From Clostridiales bacterium (lineage in GTDB: Bacteria > Bacillota > Clostridia > Christensenellales > Aristaeellaceae), in assembly GCA_015056255.1 (NCBI GenBank), contig SVGP01000001.1, forward strand, positions 1-64,000: a DNA stretch of 64,000 nucleotides, in the 5' to 3' direction. The position numbers and the translations under genes were made by a program. The notes beneath the pieces were generated by a model. The model was given only the letters and a program-made list of their open reading frames with translations, ran no database searches and was not told the origin of the DNA. This document shows positions 6,406 to 13,806 of the stretch, piece after piece (the first letter of the stretch is position 1; every line of letters begins with the position of its first letter).

Positions 6406-8634
6406 TTATGTGATCTCCCATGAAAGAAAACTGTTTTTTGCGTTCTCCATTTGTCTTGAAAGCGCATATCCCGCGCCCGATATGCCCTGCATAAGCCCGA
6501 TGGGGAAATCATCCGTATCGAGCGGATGATAAAGATTGACTGCATCATTGAATTTCGCACACGATATTTTGCCCGTCAGTATGCGTTCCGCTTCCATCAT
6601 TGACGCGTTCCCGCAGCAAAGCGTATCCCGTCTGACCGGCGCTTCAGAAAGCAAAAACGCCTTTACTCTGTCAATATCCTTTTGACAGATTTCATGAATC
6701 GCTTTATTGTCCGTATACTTCATCAGCTGCGCCCGCGCAATGCCTATGCCCGGCGCGCCGGAGCATAAACCCTTCATAAAACCGCGCTTGTTTTGATCGC
6801 GCAGATCCTGCCAGTTGTTTTCAGCCTCGTCAAAATATTCGTTTTCCCATTTGAGAAGCGAAACAATTCCCATGGAATAATCCCGACCGCTCACATATTG
6901 CGCCGCGCCGAGCGCAAGCGCCATTCCCGCCGCGCCGTGTCCGAAACCGGTCAGCGCTGCGCGGGAAGCGCAGACACACTTCGCCAGACGCCGGCATACG
7001 CCGGAAAGCACATCATGCGCAACATACCCCTTCAGACAGGGAAGCGCGATCAGAAGGCCCGCTGCGCCGTCGTACACATCCGGCGTCTGTTCTCCGCTAA
7101 ATCCGTCAAAATCAAATTTCAAAAAAAGCTTCACGGCGTCCGAAAGAATCGCTTCATCCTTCATTACGCGCGAAAGATATGAAAGCGCAAGAATGTGCCC
7201 GCCAAGCCCCGAAGAAAACGATATATTATAGTCTTCCGCAAAAACCATGCCAAGCCGGTTCAGATGATGCTTTCGGTATCTCGTCAGGCACTCATCCAGT
7301 GTGCGCTTCACTTTCTCATTTGCCGTCGCCTCATAAACGGCGCCCAGAAACACCATTACGCCCGTAAGTCCATCGTATAAATCAAAGTCGATGCTCTGAA
7401 AATACGCTTCGCCCCGCGCGCCTGTCGTCAGTCCCATCCAAATGGTCGGGTTCGTCCAAACGGCGTTTTTGTGAAGAAGCTCAAACGCGTCCATCGCAGA
7501 AGCAAAAGATATTTTTTCCTTCTCCGGGCGCATGCATCCCAAAGAAAGCCGGATGATTTTCTCCTGAGCCGTGCAATCCTCATTATTCATATTTTTCAGC
7601 CGCTTGATCGCAGCATCAACCGGCGATAAAGAAAAATAGTCCTCGCAGGCAACGCCCTTTGCATCCCGCAAGCATCTCTCATCTCCATAACAAAAGAAAT
7701 ACGGAATGTCTCCGGCAATCACGCTTTCGGTTTCGCTTTCCAAAACGCGCTGCATCTTCTTTTTCCAGGCTTCTCCGCCCCGCACATAGGCTCTTTCAAG
7801 CCGTTTTGCGCTTTCGCGCCTGTCTTCCTCATTTTCAAAACGGGCAATCTGTTCCGTCAGCCGTCCGTACAAATCTGTCGGACGCAGAAGCTTTCGGAAG
7901 GGCGCTTTGCGGAAACGCTCCATTTCGCGCACAACTCTCTCTCTGTTTGAAAGGATCGCCTCATACGCCGCCCGAAAGCCTGACTGAATCTCGGAAACAT
8001 ATCCGTGTGCGGCCAAAACCTTTCCATCCATATAAAGAAGGTTCTTCCCCGCGCCCGTAAGCGCGCTCACATCCACATTTTCACCGTCCGAAAGCATCCA
8101 GTTGGGCAGAAAATGCGAAAAGGCAAGCGACTCATACATAGTGTCCGTTTGTCCCGCCTTATCCGGCGTAATACCCGACACAAGCGTTTCAACATCCACA
8201 AGCAAAGGAGAGTCGCCGTCCGCGATCACATTTTCTGAATGCATATCGGTTGAACCCAGCATAAGGCAAAGCGCAAGAAGCGAGCCCCAGCGCACGTAAA
8301 ACGCCCGCGCTTCCTCCTCGTTTTTCGCCTCCGCTCCTTCAACAAACGGAACAATCGTGTAATCCGCGTCCCTTTTGGAAACCGGCCGAACCGCACGCGG
8401 CATGGGCGTTTTCAAAACAGTCGCCATCGCATCCAGAAAATCCGCCCATGCAAAATCCACTTCTCCGCTTCGGGGCTTGTAAACATACTTTATTCCTTCA
8501 GATTCAAAAAGAACGGCGGTTTGACCGCCGTTGTGAGGGTCGGAGAGAGCCTCACTGATTTGAGTAGGCTTTACATTCTCTATTGATGCGTCAAGAAAAA
8601 ACAATCGTTTATTGTCTAACGTTATTTTAATCAT
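6406..8634 (-). CDS. LanM-type class II lanthionine synthetase, N-terminally short, CCG zinc site
   Basis: A 742-residue bifunctional enzyme: it phosphorylates and dehydrates Ser/Thr in a precursor and then couples them to Cys. The dehydratase half has SDPHNGG (31-37), YKPR (Lys53), DMHSEN (Asp130, His132, Asn135), DVE (Asp147, Glu149) and a RxxxRPT segment (Arg247, Thr253), matching in order the kinase and elimination residues known from CylM. The cyclase half has SGLGGH (475-480), GFGHG (563-567), LCSG (Cys624) and LCCG (Cys673, Cys674), so zinc would be held by three Cys rather than Cys-Cys-His. About 200 N-terminal residues of normal LanM proteins are missing. The start follows AGGTGA. 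GC content is like the rest of the genome, unlike the gene before it. Confidence 0.88.
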   Translation of the reverse strand: MIKITLDNKRLFFLDASIENVKPTQISEALSDPHNGGQTAVLFESEGIKYVYKPRSGEVDFAWADFLDAMATVLKTPMPRAVRPVSKRDADYTIVPFVEGAEAKNEEEARAFYVRWGSLLALCLMLGSTDMHSENVIADGDSPLLVDVETLVSGITPDKAGQTDTMYESLAFSHFLPNWMLSDGENVDVSALTGAGKNLLYMDGKVLAAHGYVSEIQSGFRAAYEAILSNRERVVREMERFRKAPFRKLLRPTDLYGRLTEQIARFENEEDRRESAKRLERAYVRGGEAWKKKMQRVLESETESVIAGDIPYFFCYGDERCLRDAKGVACEDYFSLSPVDAAIKRLKNMNNEDCTAQEKIIRLSLGCMRPEKEKISFASAMDAFELLHKNAVWTNPTIWMGLTTGARGEAYFQSIDFDLYDGLTGVMVFLGAVYEATANEKVKRTLDECLTRYRKHHLNRLGMVFAEDYNISFSSGLGGHILALSYLSRVMKDEAILSDAVKLFLKFDFDGFSGEQTPDVYDGAAGLLIALPCLKGYVAHDVLSGVCRRLAKCVCASRAALTGFGHGAAGMALALGAAQYVSGRDYSMGIVSLLKWENEYFDEAENNWQDLRDQNKRGFMKGLCSGAPGIGIARAQLMKYTDNKAIHEICQKDIDRVKAFLLSEAPVRRDTLCCGNASMMEAERILTGKISCAKFNDAVNLYHPLDTDDFPIGLMQGISGAGYALSRQMENAKNSFLSWEIT

Positions 8635-8652
8635 TCACTGTCACCTAAAAAC

Positions 8653-8672
8653 ATAGTCATTTCCTTGACTAT
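8653..8672 (-). terminator. Small hairpin plus T-run between radical SAM gene and LanM
   Basis: ATAGTCA / TGACTAT with a six-base loop (8653-8672); on the minus strand it is followed by GTTTTTAGG, just before the LanM ribosome binding site. It is weak and AT-rich, and may only reduce read-through. Confidence 0.5.
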
Positions 8673-9817
8673 TAAAGCGAACGTTCTCCATTTCCCTTCA
8701 TTGCTAAATATTCCGCTTCTTCCTTAGAAGCCCTATCCGAATGTGTCTTTTTCCAACATAGTCTTGAAGAAGGATATCCGAATTCTTCAGTATCACCCCA
8801 ATGTAAAGCAACGCAGTGATGGCATCTATTAAAGAAACAGCACTGTCTGCACTCCATCATTTTAGGAATACTTGCACAATAGTCTCTTACAATCTCCCAA
8901 GCTTTTTGAACCCCGCACTCTAACGGATATGCAACGACAGGTTCAAAAGTTACACAAGGGGTTAATTCACCACGCCAATTAATATGAAATAAACTATTTC
9001 CCGCTCCGCAATCCGTACCATTCTGAGATTCATCTCCAAAATCTATCATTTCACAGAGCGGTGCCTCTTTTTTCTGGTTACCCGTATATTCAAATACTTT
9101 TTCATCTATCCATTTAGATTGCTCTTCAGATATAGATAATTCTAAGACCTTTGTTAATTCGCATTTTCTATTTGCTTTTAGCGTATCCGTGTAAAAATAC
9201 GGAACATCAATACTTTTGGCAAAACGTGCTATATCCGGTATATCATGGAATGAATCTACAGTAATTGTTGATTGCAGAACTATGGGAAAACCTGCTTCTT
9301 TTAATGATATCACAGTATTTTTTAATTTCTCAAAAACAGTACCATTACCGCACGCCTGCTCATACGTCTTACTGGAAAAACCATACATAGTAATACAAAT
9401 ACGTTTCGGAGGTCTGTTTCGAAGAAATTCAAAAATTTCTTCACTAAATAAAGTGCCATTCGATATTAGCGTAACATTACATCCCATATCATATGCAGCA
9501 GCATATATACATGCAAAATCCGGGTGCATAAAACACTCACCGCCAGATATTGTAAGATTAAGCACACCCATATCCACTGCTTGTGAAATCAAGCTTATCC
9601 ATTTCTCTCCATCAAGAATTCGGATATTTTCATCAGAATTATTCTCGACAACATAACACATTTTGCATTTCAGTGTACATAATGGCGTGAGCTCGATTTG
9701 AAGACTGATTGGTGCTTTTAACTTGCGAGCCTTTTTCTGCAAAAATATGTTCATCATAGCTTCTCGTCTTTCAGGTGCTTCCGCCATCAATCGCTGAAAC
9801 AATTCACCCATAATCAT
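8672..9817 (-). CDS. SPASM-domain radical SAM peptide maturase
   Basis: A 381-residue enzyme. Radical SAM enzymes use a [4Fe-4S] cluster to cleave S-adenosylmethionine; SPASM members often make thioether or carbon-carbon links in peptides. The cluster motif is LCTLKCKMC (Cys47, 51, 54), followed by SGGE (91-94). The C-terminal SPASM region has Cys270 and Cys288 and the cluster CRQCCFFNRCHHC (323-335) plus Cys354, enough for two auxiliary clusters. The start overlaps the stop of the HprK/PqqD gene as ATGA. It is AT-rich, unlike LanM. The product linkage cannot be read from sequence; precursors B and C are the likely substrates. Confidence 0.88.
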   Translation of the reverse strand: MIMGELFQRLMAEAPERREAMMNIFLQKKARKLKAPISLQIELTPLCTLKCKMCYVVENNSDENIRILDGEKWISLISQAVDMGVLNLTISGGECFMHPDFACIYAAAYDMGCNVTLISNGTLFSEEIFEFLRNRPPKRICITMYGFSSKTYEQACGNGTVFEKLKNTVISLKEAGFPIVLQSTITVDSFHDIPDIARFAKSIDVPYFYTDTLKANRKCELTKVLELSISEEQSKWIDEKVFEYTGNQKKEAPLCEMIDFGDESQNGTDCGAGNSLFHINWRGELTPCVTFEPVVAYPLECGVQKAWEIVRDYCASIPKMMECRQCCFFNRCHHCVALHWGDTEEFGYPSSRLCWKKTHSDRASKEEAEYLAMKGNGERSL

Positions 9818-10899
9818 TCATCCTCAAGCATTCCTTCGTTTTTCAACATATCAACAAACATCATCACGTCACGTTTTGCTACTTCTAGCTCAAGTAGATA
9901 CTCAGAGGCAACCTCCGCTACCATTTGCTCCAAAGTTATACCTAATTCAAGTTTTTTATAGATGAATGCACCAGTCTCATTTAGTAGCACTGCTCCATTA
10001 AATGAAAGTGCATGAGCTCCTCTAGGTATAACAATCCATTCGTCTGCCACCTGTCTTAATTTAAACCCTTCGCGGATCTTCATCACTTTTTTTCGTCCTT
10101 TCTCTTCAAGATACTTATTCATATGAAACAATTCGTTATATGTAGTTTCGACAGCTTCTTCTGATATAGTGGCATGCAAACTATATACAGGAACGGATGA
10201 AATTAATTTCATTATAATATCATCATACTCATCACTGATTTCATCACAAATAGGAAACGTCATATAATTCAAGTGCACTAACGCATAAGCCTCAGCTTGA
10301 GTAAGTTGATATATGCGATTATCACTATCTTTATTTACAAATACAATTGCTTTCAGTGGTACTTTATGTTTGATAAAGCGATCTTCTTTTCCACTCCAAG
10401 GCGAACCCGCAACAAATATATCATTCTTATCAAAAATAACGGAAGGTTTATCATAATTAAGACACCATGAATTTGTATGTTCACACCATAGATTCGCTTG
10501 TGTACTTTTCCCGGCTCCTGAAACCCCACAAAAAAGAATGCCTTGGCCACTGTTTACCACTACAGCACCATGAGCACTTACATTTCCTTGTCTAATAAGA
10601 TAATAACGATATACGTAAAACAAGAGGCTTAACAAGTCAAATTTGTCAAAATTTTTGCTGATTACAGCTTGAGAAAACTTTCTATTTGCACGAATAAATG
10701 TCTTACTTCTACTATTCAAGCGAAAGAAAACATATTCATTCGATTCATCGAATGAATAATCGAATTCTTTCCAATGATACCACGTATTTGGTACATCAAA
10801 TTCACAACAAAAAAGGCGTAAAGCATTTCCCGTTCCATCTGAAAACATAGCTATACGCCTTATTTGATAAAGATTATATCCAGAAAAATTAAAATACAT
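9814..10899 (-). CDS. HPr-kinase-like protein fused to a PqqD (RRE) domain
   Basis: A 361-residue fusion. Residues about 100-265 form an HprK/PEPCK-like P-loop domain: SAHGAVV (108-114), Walker A GVSGAGKST (125-133), an NYDKPSV segment (148-154), and GSPWSGK (165-171). Residues about 273-361 are a PqqD-like winged-helix RiPP recognition element with the typical VxNETGAxIYxxL pattern, which binds leader peptides. HprK-like kinases are known to phosphorylate some lasso peptides; here no lasso genes are present, so the reaction (peptide phosphorylation or another ATP-dependent step) is inferred. It starts one base after the precursor C stop and overlaps the radical SAM gene. Strongly AT-rich. 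Confidence 0.8.
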   Translation of the reverse strand: MYFNFSGYNLYQIRRIAMFSDGTGNALRLFCCEFDVPNTWYHWKEFDYSFDESNEYVFFRLNSRSKTFIRANRKFSQAVISKNFDKFDLLSLLFYVYRYYLIRQGNVSAHGAVVVNSGQGILFCGVSGAGKSTQANLWCEHTNSWCLNYDKPSVIFDKNDIFVAGSPWSGKEDRFIKHKVPLKAIVFVNKDSDNRIYQLTQAEAYALVHLNYMTFPICDEISDEYDDIIMKLISSVPVYSLHATISEEAVETTYNELFHMNKYLEEKGRKKVMKIREGFKLRQVADEWIVIPRGAHALSFNGAVLLNETGAFIYKKLELGITLEQMVAEVASEYLLELEVAKRDVMMFVDMLKNEGMLEDE

Positions 10900-10900
10900 A

Positions 10901-11095
10901 CTACATTACTCTGGTATAACAATCAATGGTACCTGCTCCCATTCTTATACTAGGAGAAGCCGGACCATTAGGATCACAAATACCATCTTGAATTACCCAC
11001 GTAACAATCTGGAAGCAATTTTGATAAGAAGCAAAAAGCTGATCCGATTCAATGTTGATTTTAATCAATGCAGGTGCTTGATATTCTTGTACCAC
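10901..11095 (-). CDS. RiPP precursor peptide C (three Cys)
   Basis: A 64-residue peptide with a GTG start at 11095, seven bases after GGAGG; this start makes its N-terminus match that of precursor B. Shared leader pattern: an E/Y-x-x-P-x-L-[IV]-K-[IV] stretch, then a short gap and [VL]-F-[AS]-[ST]-Y. The C-terminal half has Cys27, Cys40 and Cys59 and several Ser/Thr. It sits directly before the PqqD fusion gene, whose start lies one base after its stop. No homologous known product is recognised. Confidence 0.7.
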   Translation of the reverse strand: MVQEYQAPALIKINIESDQLFASYQNCFQIVTWVIQDGICDPNGPASPSIRMGAGTIDCYTRVM

Positions 11096-11121
11096 GTAAC
11101 ATCCTCCGATTATCGACAATA

Positions 11122-11304
11122 TTACCAATTTTCAAATGTATAACATTCATACCAATTGAAACCCTTATCTGCCTCAGGAGAACCAGATTCACAAACATAG
11201 TCGTGATTAGCATCTATATCCGTTATGTCCGGAGCGCAATAAGTAGAGAACACATCCTTTGATGATACAGATACCTTTACTAATCGAGGTGTCTCATATT
11301 TCAT
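11122..11304 (-). CDS. RiPP precursor peptide B (three Cys)
   Basis: A 60-residue peptide with a strong GGAGG site seven bases before ATG. The leader-like part (residues 1-22) holds KYETPRLVKV and DVFSTY; the rest is acidic and aromatic with Cys23, Cys38 and Cys54. It is homologous to precursor C in its first 25 residues but the C-terminal halves differ, the usual pattern for precursors that share one enzyme set. The next gene starts 26 bases later. Confidence 0.72.
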   Translation of the reverse strand: MKYETPRLVKVSVSSKDVFSTYCAPDITDIDANHDYVCESGSPEADKGFNWYECYTFENW

Positions 11305-11325
11305 AATTAATCCTCCACATAAACA

Positions 11326-11366
11326 TAAAAAACTATAAGATAAGGTGCTACACTCCTTATCTTATA
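11326..11366 (-). terminator. Attenuating terminator after precursor A
   Basis: A perfect 12-bp stem TATAAGATAAGG / CCTTATCTTATA (11334-11345 and 11355-11366) with a nine-base loop, followed on the minus strand by GTTTTTTATG. It lies between precursor A and precursor B and would give precursor A a higher transcript level. No separate promoter for B is evident after it. Confidence 0.8.
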
Positions 11367-11372
11367 AAGATA

Positions 11373-11549
11373 TTAATCCATTTCGCAGGGTTTACCAGCT
11401 GCACGCGCCTGTAAAGAACGCTGCTTTGCTGCTACACGCTCTGCAGGAGTCAATTTCCGCCACTCTTCAGCAGTATACGCACCACCAGCAACCATATCGA
11501 GCTCATCGTCATTGATTTCCTGGGCAACGGGCTTTTTGATTTCGGACAT
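11373..11549 (-). CDS. Lanthipeptide-type precursor A with double-glycine leader
   Basis: A 58-residue peptide starting at 11549 behind AAGGAGGAAAAAAC. The leader is acidic and ends in ELDMVAGG (residues 16-23), the double-glycine type recognised by LanM enzymes. The 35-residue core is helical, rich in Ala, Arg and Lys, with only one Cys (Cys55) and three possible dehydration sites (Thr26, Thr34, Ser45), so at most one lanthionine ring can form. Its GC content matches LanM and the host, not precursors B and C. It is the first gene of the operon, with its own promoter and a terminator behind it. Confidence 0.8.
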   Translation of the reverse strand: MSEIKKPVAQEINDDELDMVAGGAYTAEEWRKLTPAERVAAKQRSLQARAAGKPCEMD

Positions 11550-11694
11550 TGTTTTTTCCTCCTTATTATCTGTTGTGCGCTTCCTTTGCGCCTTACATCC
11601 ATTCATACGTGTGTGCGGAAAAAGTATTGCACACAAAAGGAAAAATTTTCTGCGGCGATCGGACAGTATATTATTAAAACACTATCCTATTCGT

Positions 11695-11723
11695 ATACTA
11701 CAATATAATCGCATTTTTGTCAA
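11695..11723 (-). promoter_or_regulatory. Promoter of the RiPP operon
   Basis: On the minus strand TTGACA (11723-11718), 17-base spacer, TAGTAT (11700-11695). The leader to the precursor A start is about 140 bases. Confidence 0.7.
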
Positions 11724-11796
11724 TTCTTTTTGTCGGGATGGTGAAAATTTTTTTTGAGCGATGGCGCGTCCGTATTCAGCGCCGGATAACAAATTC

Positions 11797-11825
11797 TTGC
11801 ACGGTAAACGAATGTGGTGTATAAT
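11797..11825 (+). promoter_or_regulatory. Promoter of the CXXC/polyferredoxin operon
   Basis: TTGCAC (11797-11802), 17-base spacer, TATAAT (11820-11825), diverging from the RiPP operon promoter about 75 bases away. Confidence 0.75.
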
Positions 11826-11883
11826 ATCATGCAACAGCGGAGCGGCACAAGGCCATTTACTACAAATTTTTGGAGGGGATGCA

Positions 11884-12306
11884 GTGAATAAAGCATCTGT
11901 TTTTTTAAAATTCCTCATTTCCGCATGCATGATCCTGCTTGCAGCTTTATTGGTTTTCGGGTGTCTCTCTCATGTGATACTGCATGATGGCGCGAAAAAT
12001 ATGTACTCGTTTGCGTCTGTAAAGGCGCATTTTGCCCTGTTCAAATGGGCGTATATTGGCCTTTTGGGGTATGTTTTTCTGTTTTCGACAATAGCGGTAT
12101 TTTTAAAAAAACCATCCAAAAGGTTTCAGCGGGCAATGGAATACAGGCGCGGAAAGAACGCCTCTTCGCGCCTTAAAACATGCACGCGCGTTTTTGTCTT
12201 CGCATTATCCGCCATTTTGATCGTGCTGGGGATTGCAAACGGCGGGCTTTACGATGTATTTGTGAAGGCGGTCAATATCTGCACGGAGTGTATCGGCCTT
12301 GGATAA
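11884..12306 (+). CDS. Membrane protein with C-terminal CXXC (CD1871A-like end)
   Basis: A 140-residue protein with a GTG start at 11884 behind GGAGGGG. It has three hydrophobic helices at about 8-30, 55-77 and 105-123, a basic loop between the second and third, and ends NICTECIGLG. That CXXC tail is like the small CD1871A-type proteins that sit beside polyferredoxin/thioredoxin genes in Clostridia. A role in passing electrons or disulfides is inferred from the CXXC and from the overlap with the next gene, whose TTG start lies inside its last codons. Confidence 0.6.
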   Translation: MNKASVFLKFLISACMILLAALLVFGCLSHVILHDGAKNMYSFASVKAHFALFKWAYIGLLGYVFLFSTIAVFLKKPSKRFQRAMEYRRGKNASSRLKTCTRVFVFALSAILIVLGIANGGLYDVFVKAVNICTECIGLG

Positions 12307-13747
12307 GTTTTTTTCGTTTTTGAGAAGGATTCTGCCCACAAAAAGGAGACTCATCCAGCTGTACAGTTTCCTATTATATAATGCGCATCTGAAGGGCTTT
12401 GTAACGGGCGATATTTTTACCGGGCTTTCAAAGGGCGCGTGTGTTCCGGGGCTCAACTGCTATTCGTGCCCCGGCGCGGTGGGCGCATGCCCCCTGGGCG
12501 CGCTTCAAAATGCGCTGGCCTCATCCGGGCAGAAAGCGCCGTATTATGTGGTCGGTATACTGATGCTGTATGGATTGATACTCGGAAGAACGATCTGCGG
12601 CTTTTTGTGCCCGTTCGGGCTTTTTCAGGAGCTTCTTTATAAAATCCCGTCGCTGAAGATCAAAAAAAGCCGCATAACGCGCGTGCTTTCAATGTTTAAG
12701 TATGCGCTTTTGGTGTTTCTCGTGGTTTTGCTTCCATTATATTCGGCCATTAAGACCGTTCCGCTGCCTGCATTCTGCAAATACGTCTGCCCGGCGGGAA
12801 CGCTTGAGGGCGCGGTGGGGCTGCTTGCAAATCCCGTCAATCAGGACAAGTTTTCGATGCTTGGAAATCTGTTTTCGTTGAAATTTGTTCTGCTGGTCGC
12901 AATCCTTGCGCTGTGCGTGTTTGCTTATCGCGCGTTCTGCCGCTTTTTGTGTCCGCTGGGCGCGATTTATGCGCTGTTCAACCGTTTCTGCATCATAGGC
13001 GTGCGCGTGGACGATCAAAAATGCGTGGACTGCGGAAAATGCGTGTCAAAATGCAAAATGGACGTTCGCAATGTGGGCGACTTTGAATGCATCCATTGCG
13101 GCGAATGCATGTCCGTTTGTCCGACCGGCGCAATTTCCATAAAAGCCGGGCGGATCACGCTCAAAGGCGCAGAAGTCAAAAAGCCGAAAAAGCGCGGAAG
13201 AATCCTTCTGCCCGTTCTTGCCGTGATCATCCTCCTCATATCAATTGTGCTCTTCAACCTCCCCGAAAAGGTGGAATCCATTCCCGAAAACGCGCCCGTT
13301 GAAAGCACTCTTCCGGTAGGCAAGGAGGCAGGCATGCTTGCGCCGGATTTCACCGCGCCCCTGTATTCGGATGGCGGGGAAATTTCGCTTTCCGAGCTGC
13401 GCGGCAAAACCGTGATTGTCAATTTCTGGGCGACATGGTGCGGCCCGTGCGTCAAAGAGCTGCCCCATTTTGAGGAAATCCATAAAAAATATGCAGGCGA
13501 CGTATTCGTCGTCGCGCTGCACTCCACTCTCGTCACCGAAGATGTTCAGGCTTATCTCGACAAAACGGAATACACCTTCCCCTTCGGCCTCGACAAAACC
13601 GGCGAAATCATCCAATCCTTCGGCGGATCGACCATGCTCCCTCAGACCGTTGTGATCGACAAAAACGGCGTGATTACCTATAATGCCGTCGGAAGCGTGA
13701 CGCTGGAAAGTCTGGAAGAGCTGATCGCGCAGGCCAATCAGCCGTAA
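12299..13747 (+). CDS. NapH-like membrane polyferredoxin fused to a TlpA-type thioredoxin
   Basis: A 482-residue fusion with a TTG start at 12299 that overlaps the upstream stop by eight bases, with GGAG ten bases before. The first part is a membrane electron carrier of NapH/CcoG type: several helices and Cys motifs CYSCPGAVGACP, GFLCPFG, KYVCPAG and RFLCPLG. Next is a two-cluster ferredoxin (CVDCGKCVSKC and CIHCGECMSVCP, about residues 240-275), one more helix at about 303-320, and a thioredoxin domain to the end with WATWCGPC near 378. Topology places the thioredoxin outside. The likely role is to move electrons from cytosolic ferredoxin-type donors to thiols outside. Confidence 0.8.
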   Translation: MDKFFSFLRRILPTKRRLIQLYSFLLYNAHLKGFVTGDIFTGLSKGACVPGLNCYSCPGAVGACPLGALQNALASSGQKAPYYVVGILMLYGLILGRTICGFLCPFGLFQELLYKIPSLKIKKSRITRVLSMFKYALLVFLVVLLPLYSAIKTVPLPAFCKYVCPAGTLEGAVGLLANPVNQDKFSMLGNLFSLKFVLLVAILALCVFAYRAFCRFLCPLGAIYALFNRFCIIGVRVDDQKCVDCGKCVSKCKMDVRNVGDFECIHCGECMSVCPTGAISIKAGRITLKGAEVKKPKKRGRILLPVLAVIILLISIVLFNLPEKVESIPENAPVESTLPVGKEAGMLAPDFTAPLYSDGGEISLSELRGKTVIVNFWATWCGPCVKELPHFEEIHKKYAGDVFVVALHSTLVTEDVQAYLDKTEYTFPFGLDKTGEIIQSFGGSTMLPQTVVIDKNGVITYNAVGSVTLESLEELIAQANQP

Positions 13748-13764
13748 TGGGCAAAAAAATGCGC

Positions 13765-13792
13765 GGGCGATCGATGATCGCCCCTACAGTGC
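13765..13792. repeat. Family 1 palindromic repeat
   Basis: GGGCGATCGATGATCGCCCC plus CTAC; stem bases differ from the GATTC version yet still pair. Confidence 0.75.
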
Positions 13793-13806
13793 AGTTATGT
13801 TGCCAT

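Noticed and set aside
6406-8634. LanM as a pseudogene
   Set aside because: It is short at the N-terminus, but the frame is intact, it has its own ribosome binding site, and all expected catalytic and zinc residues are present.
9814-10899. Lasso peptide cluster, because of the HprK-like kinase
   Set aside because: No lasso cyclase (asparagine synthetase-like) or B2-type protease is present; the neighbours are LanM and SPASM radical SAM enzymes.
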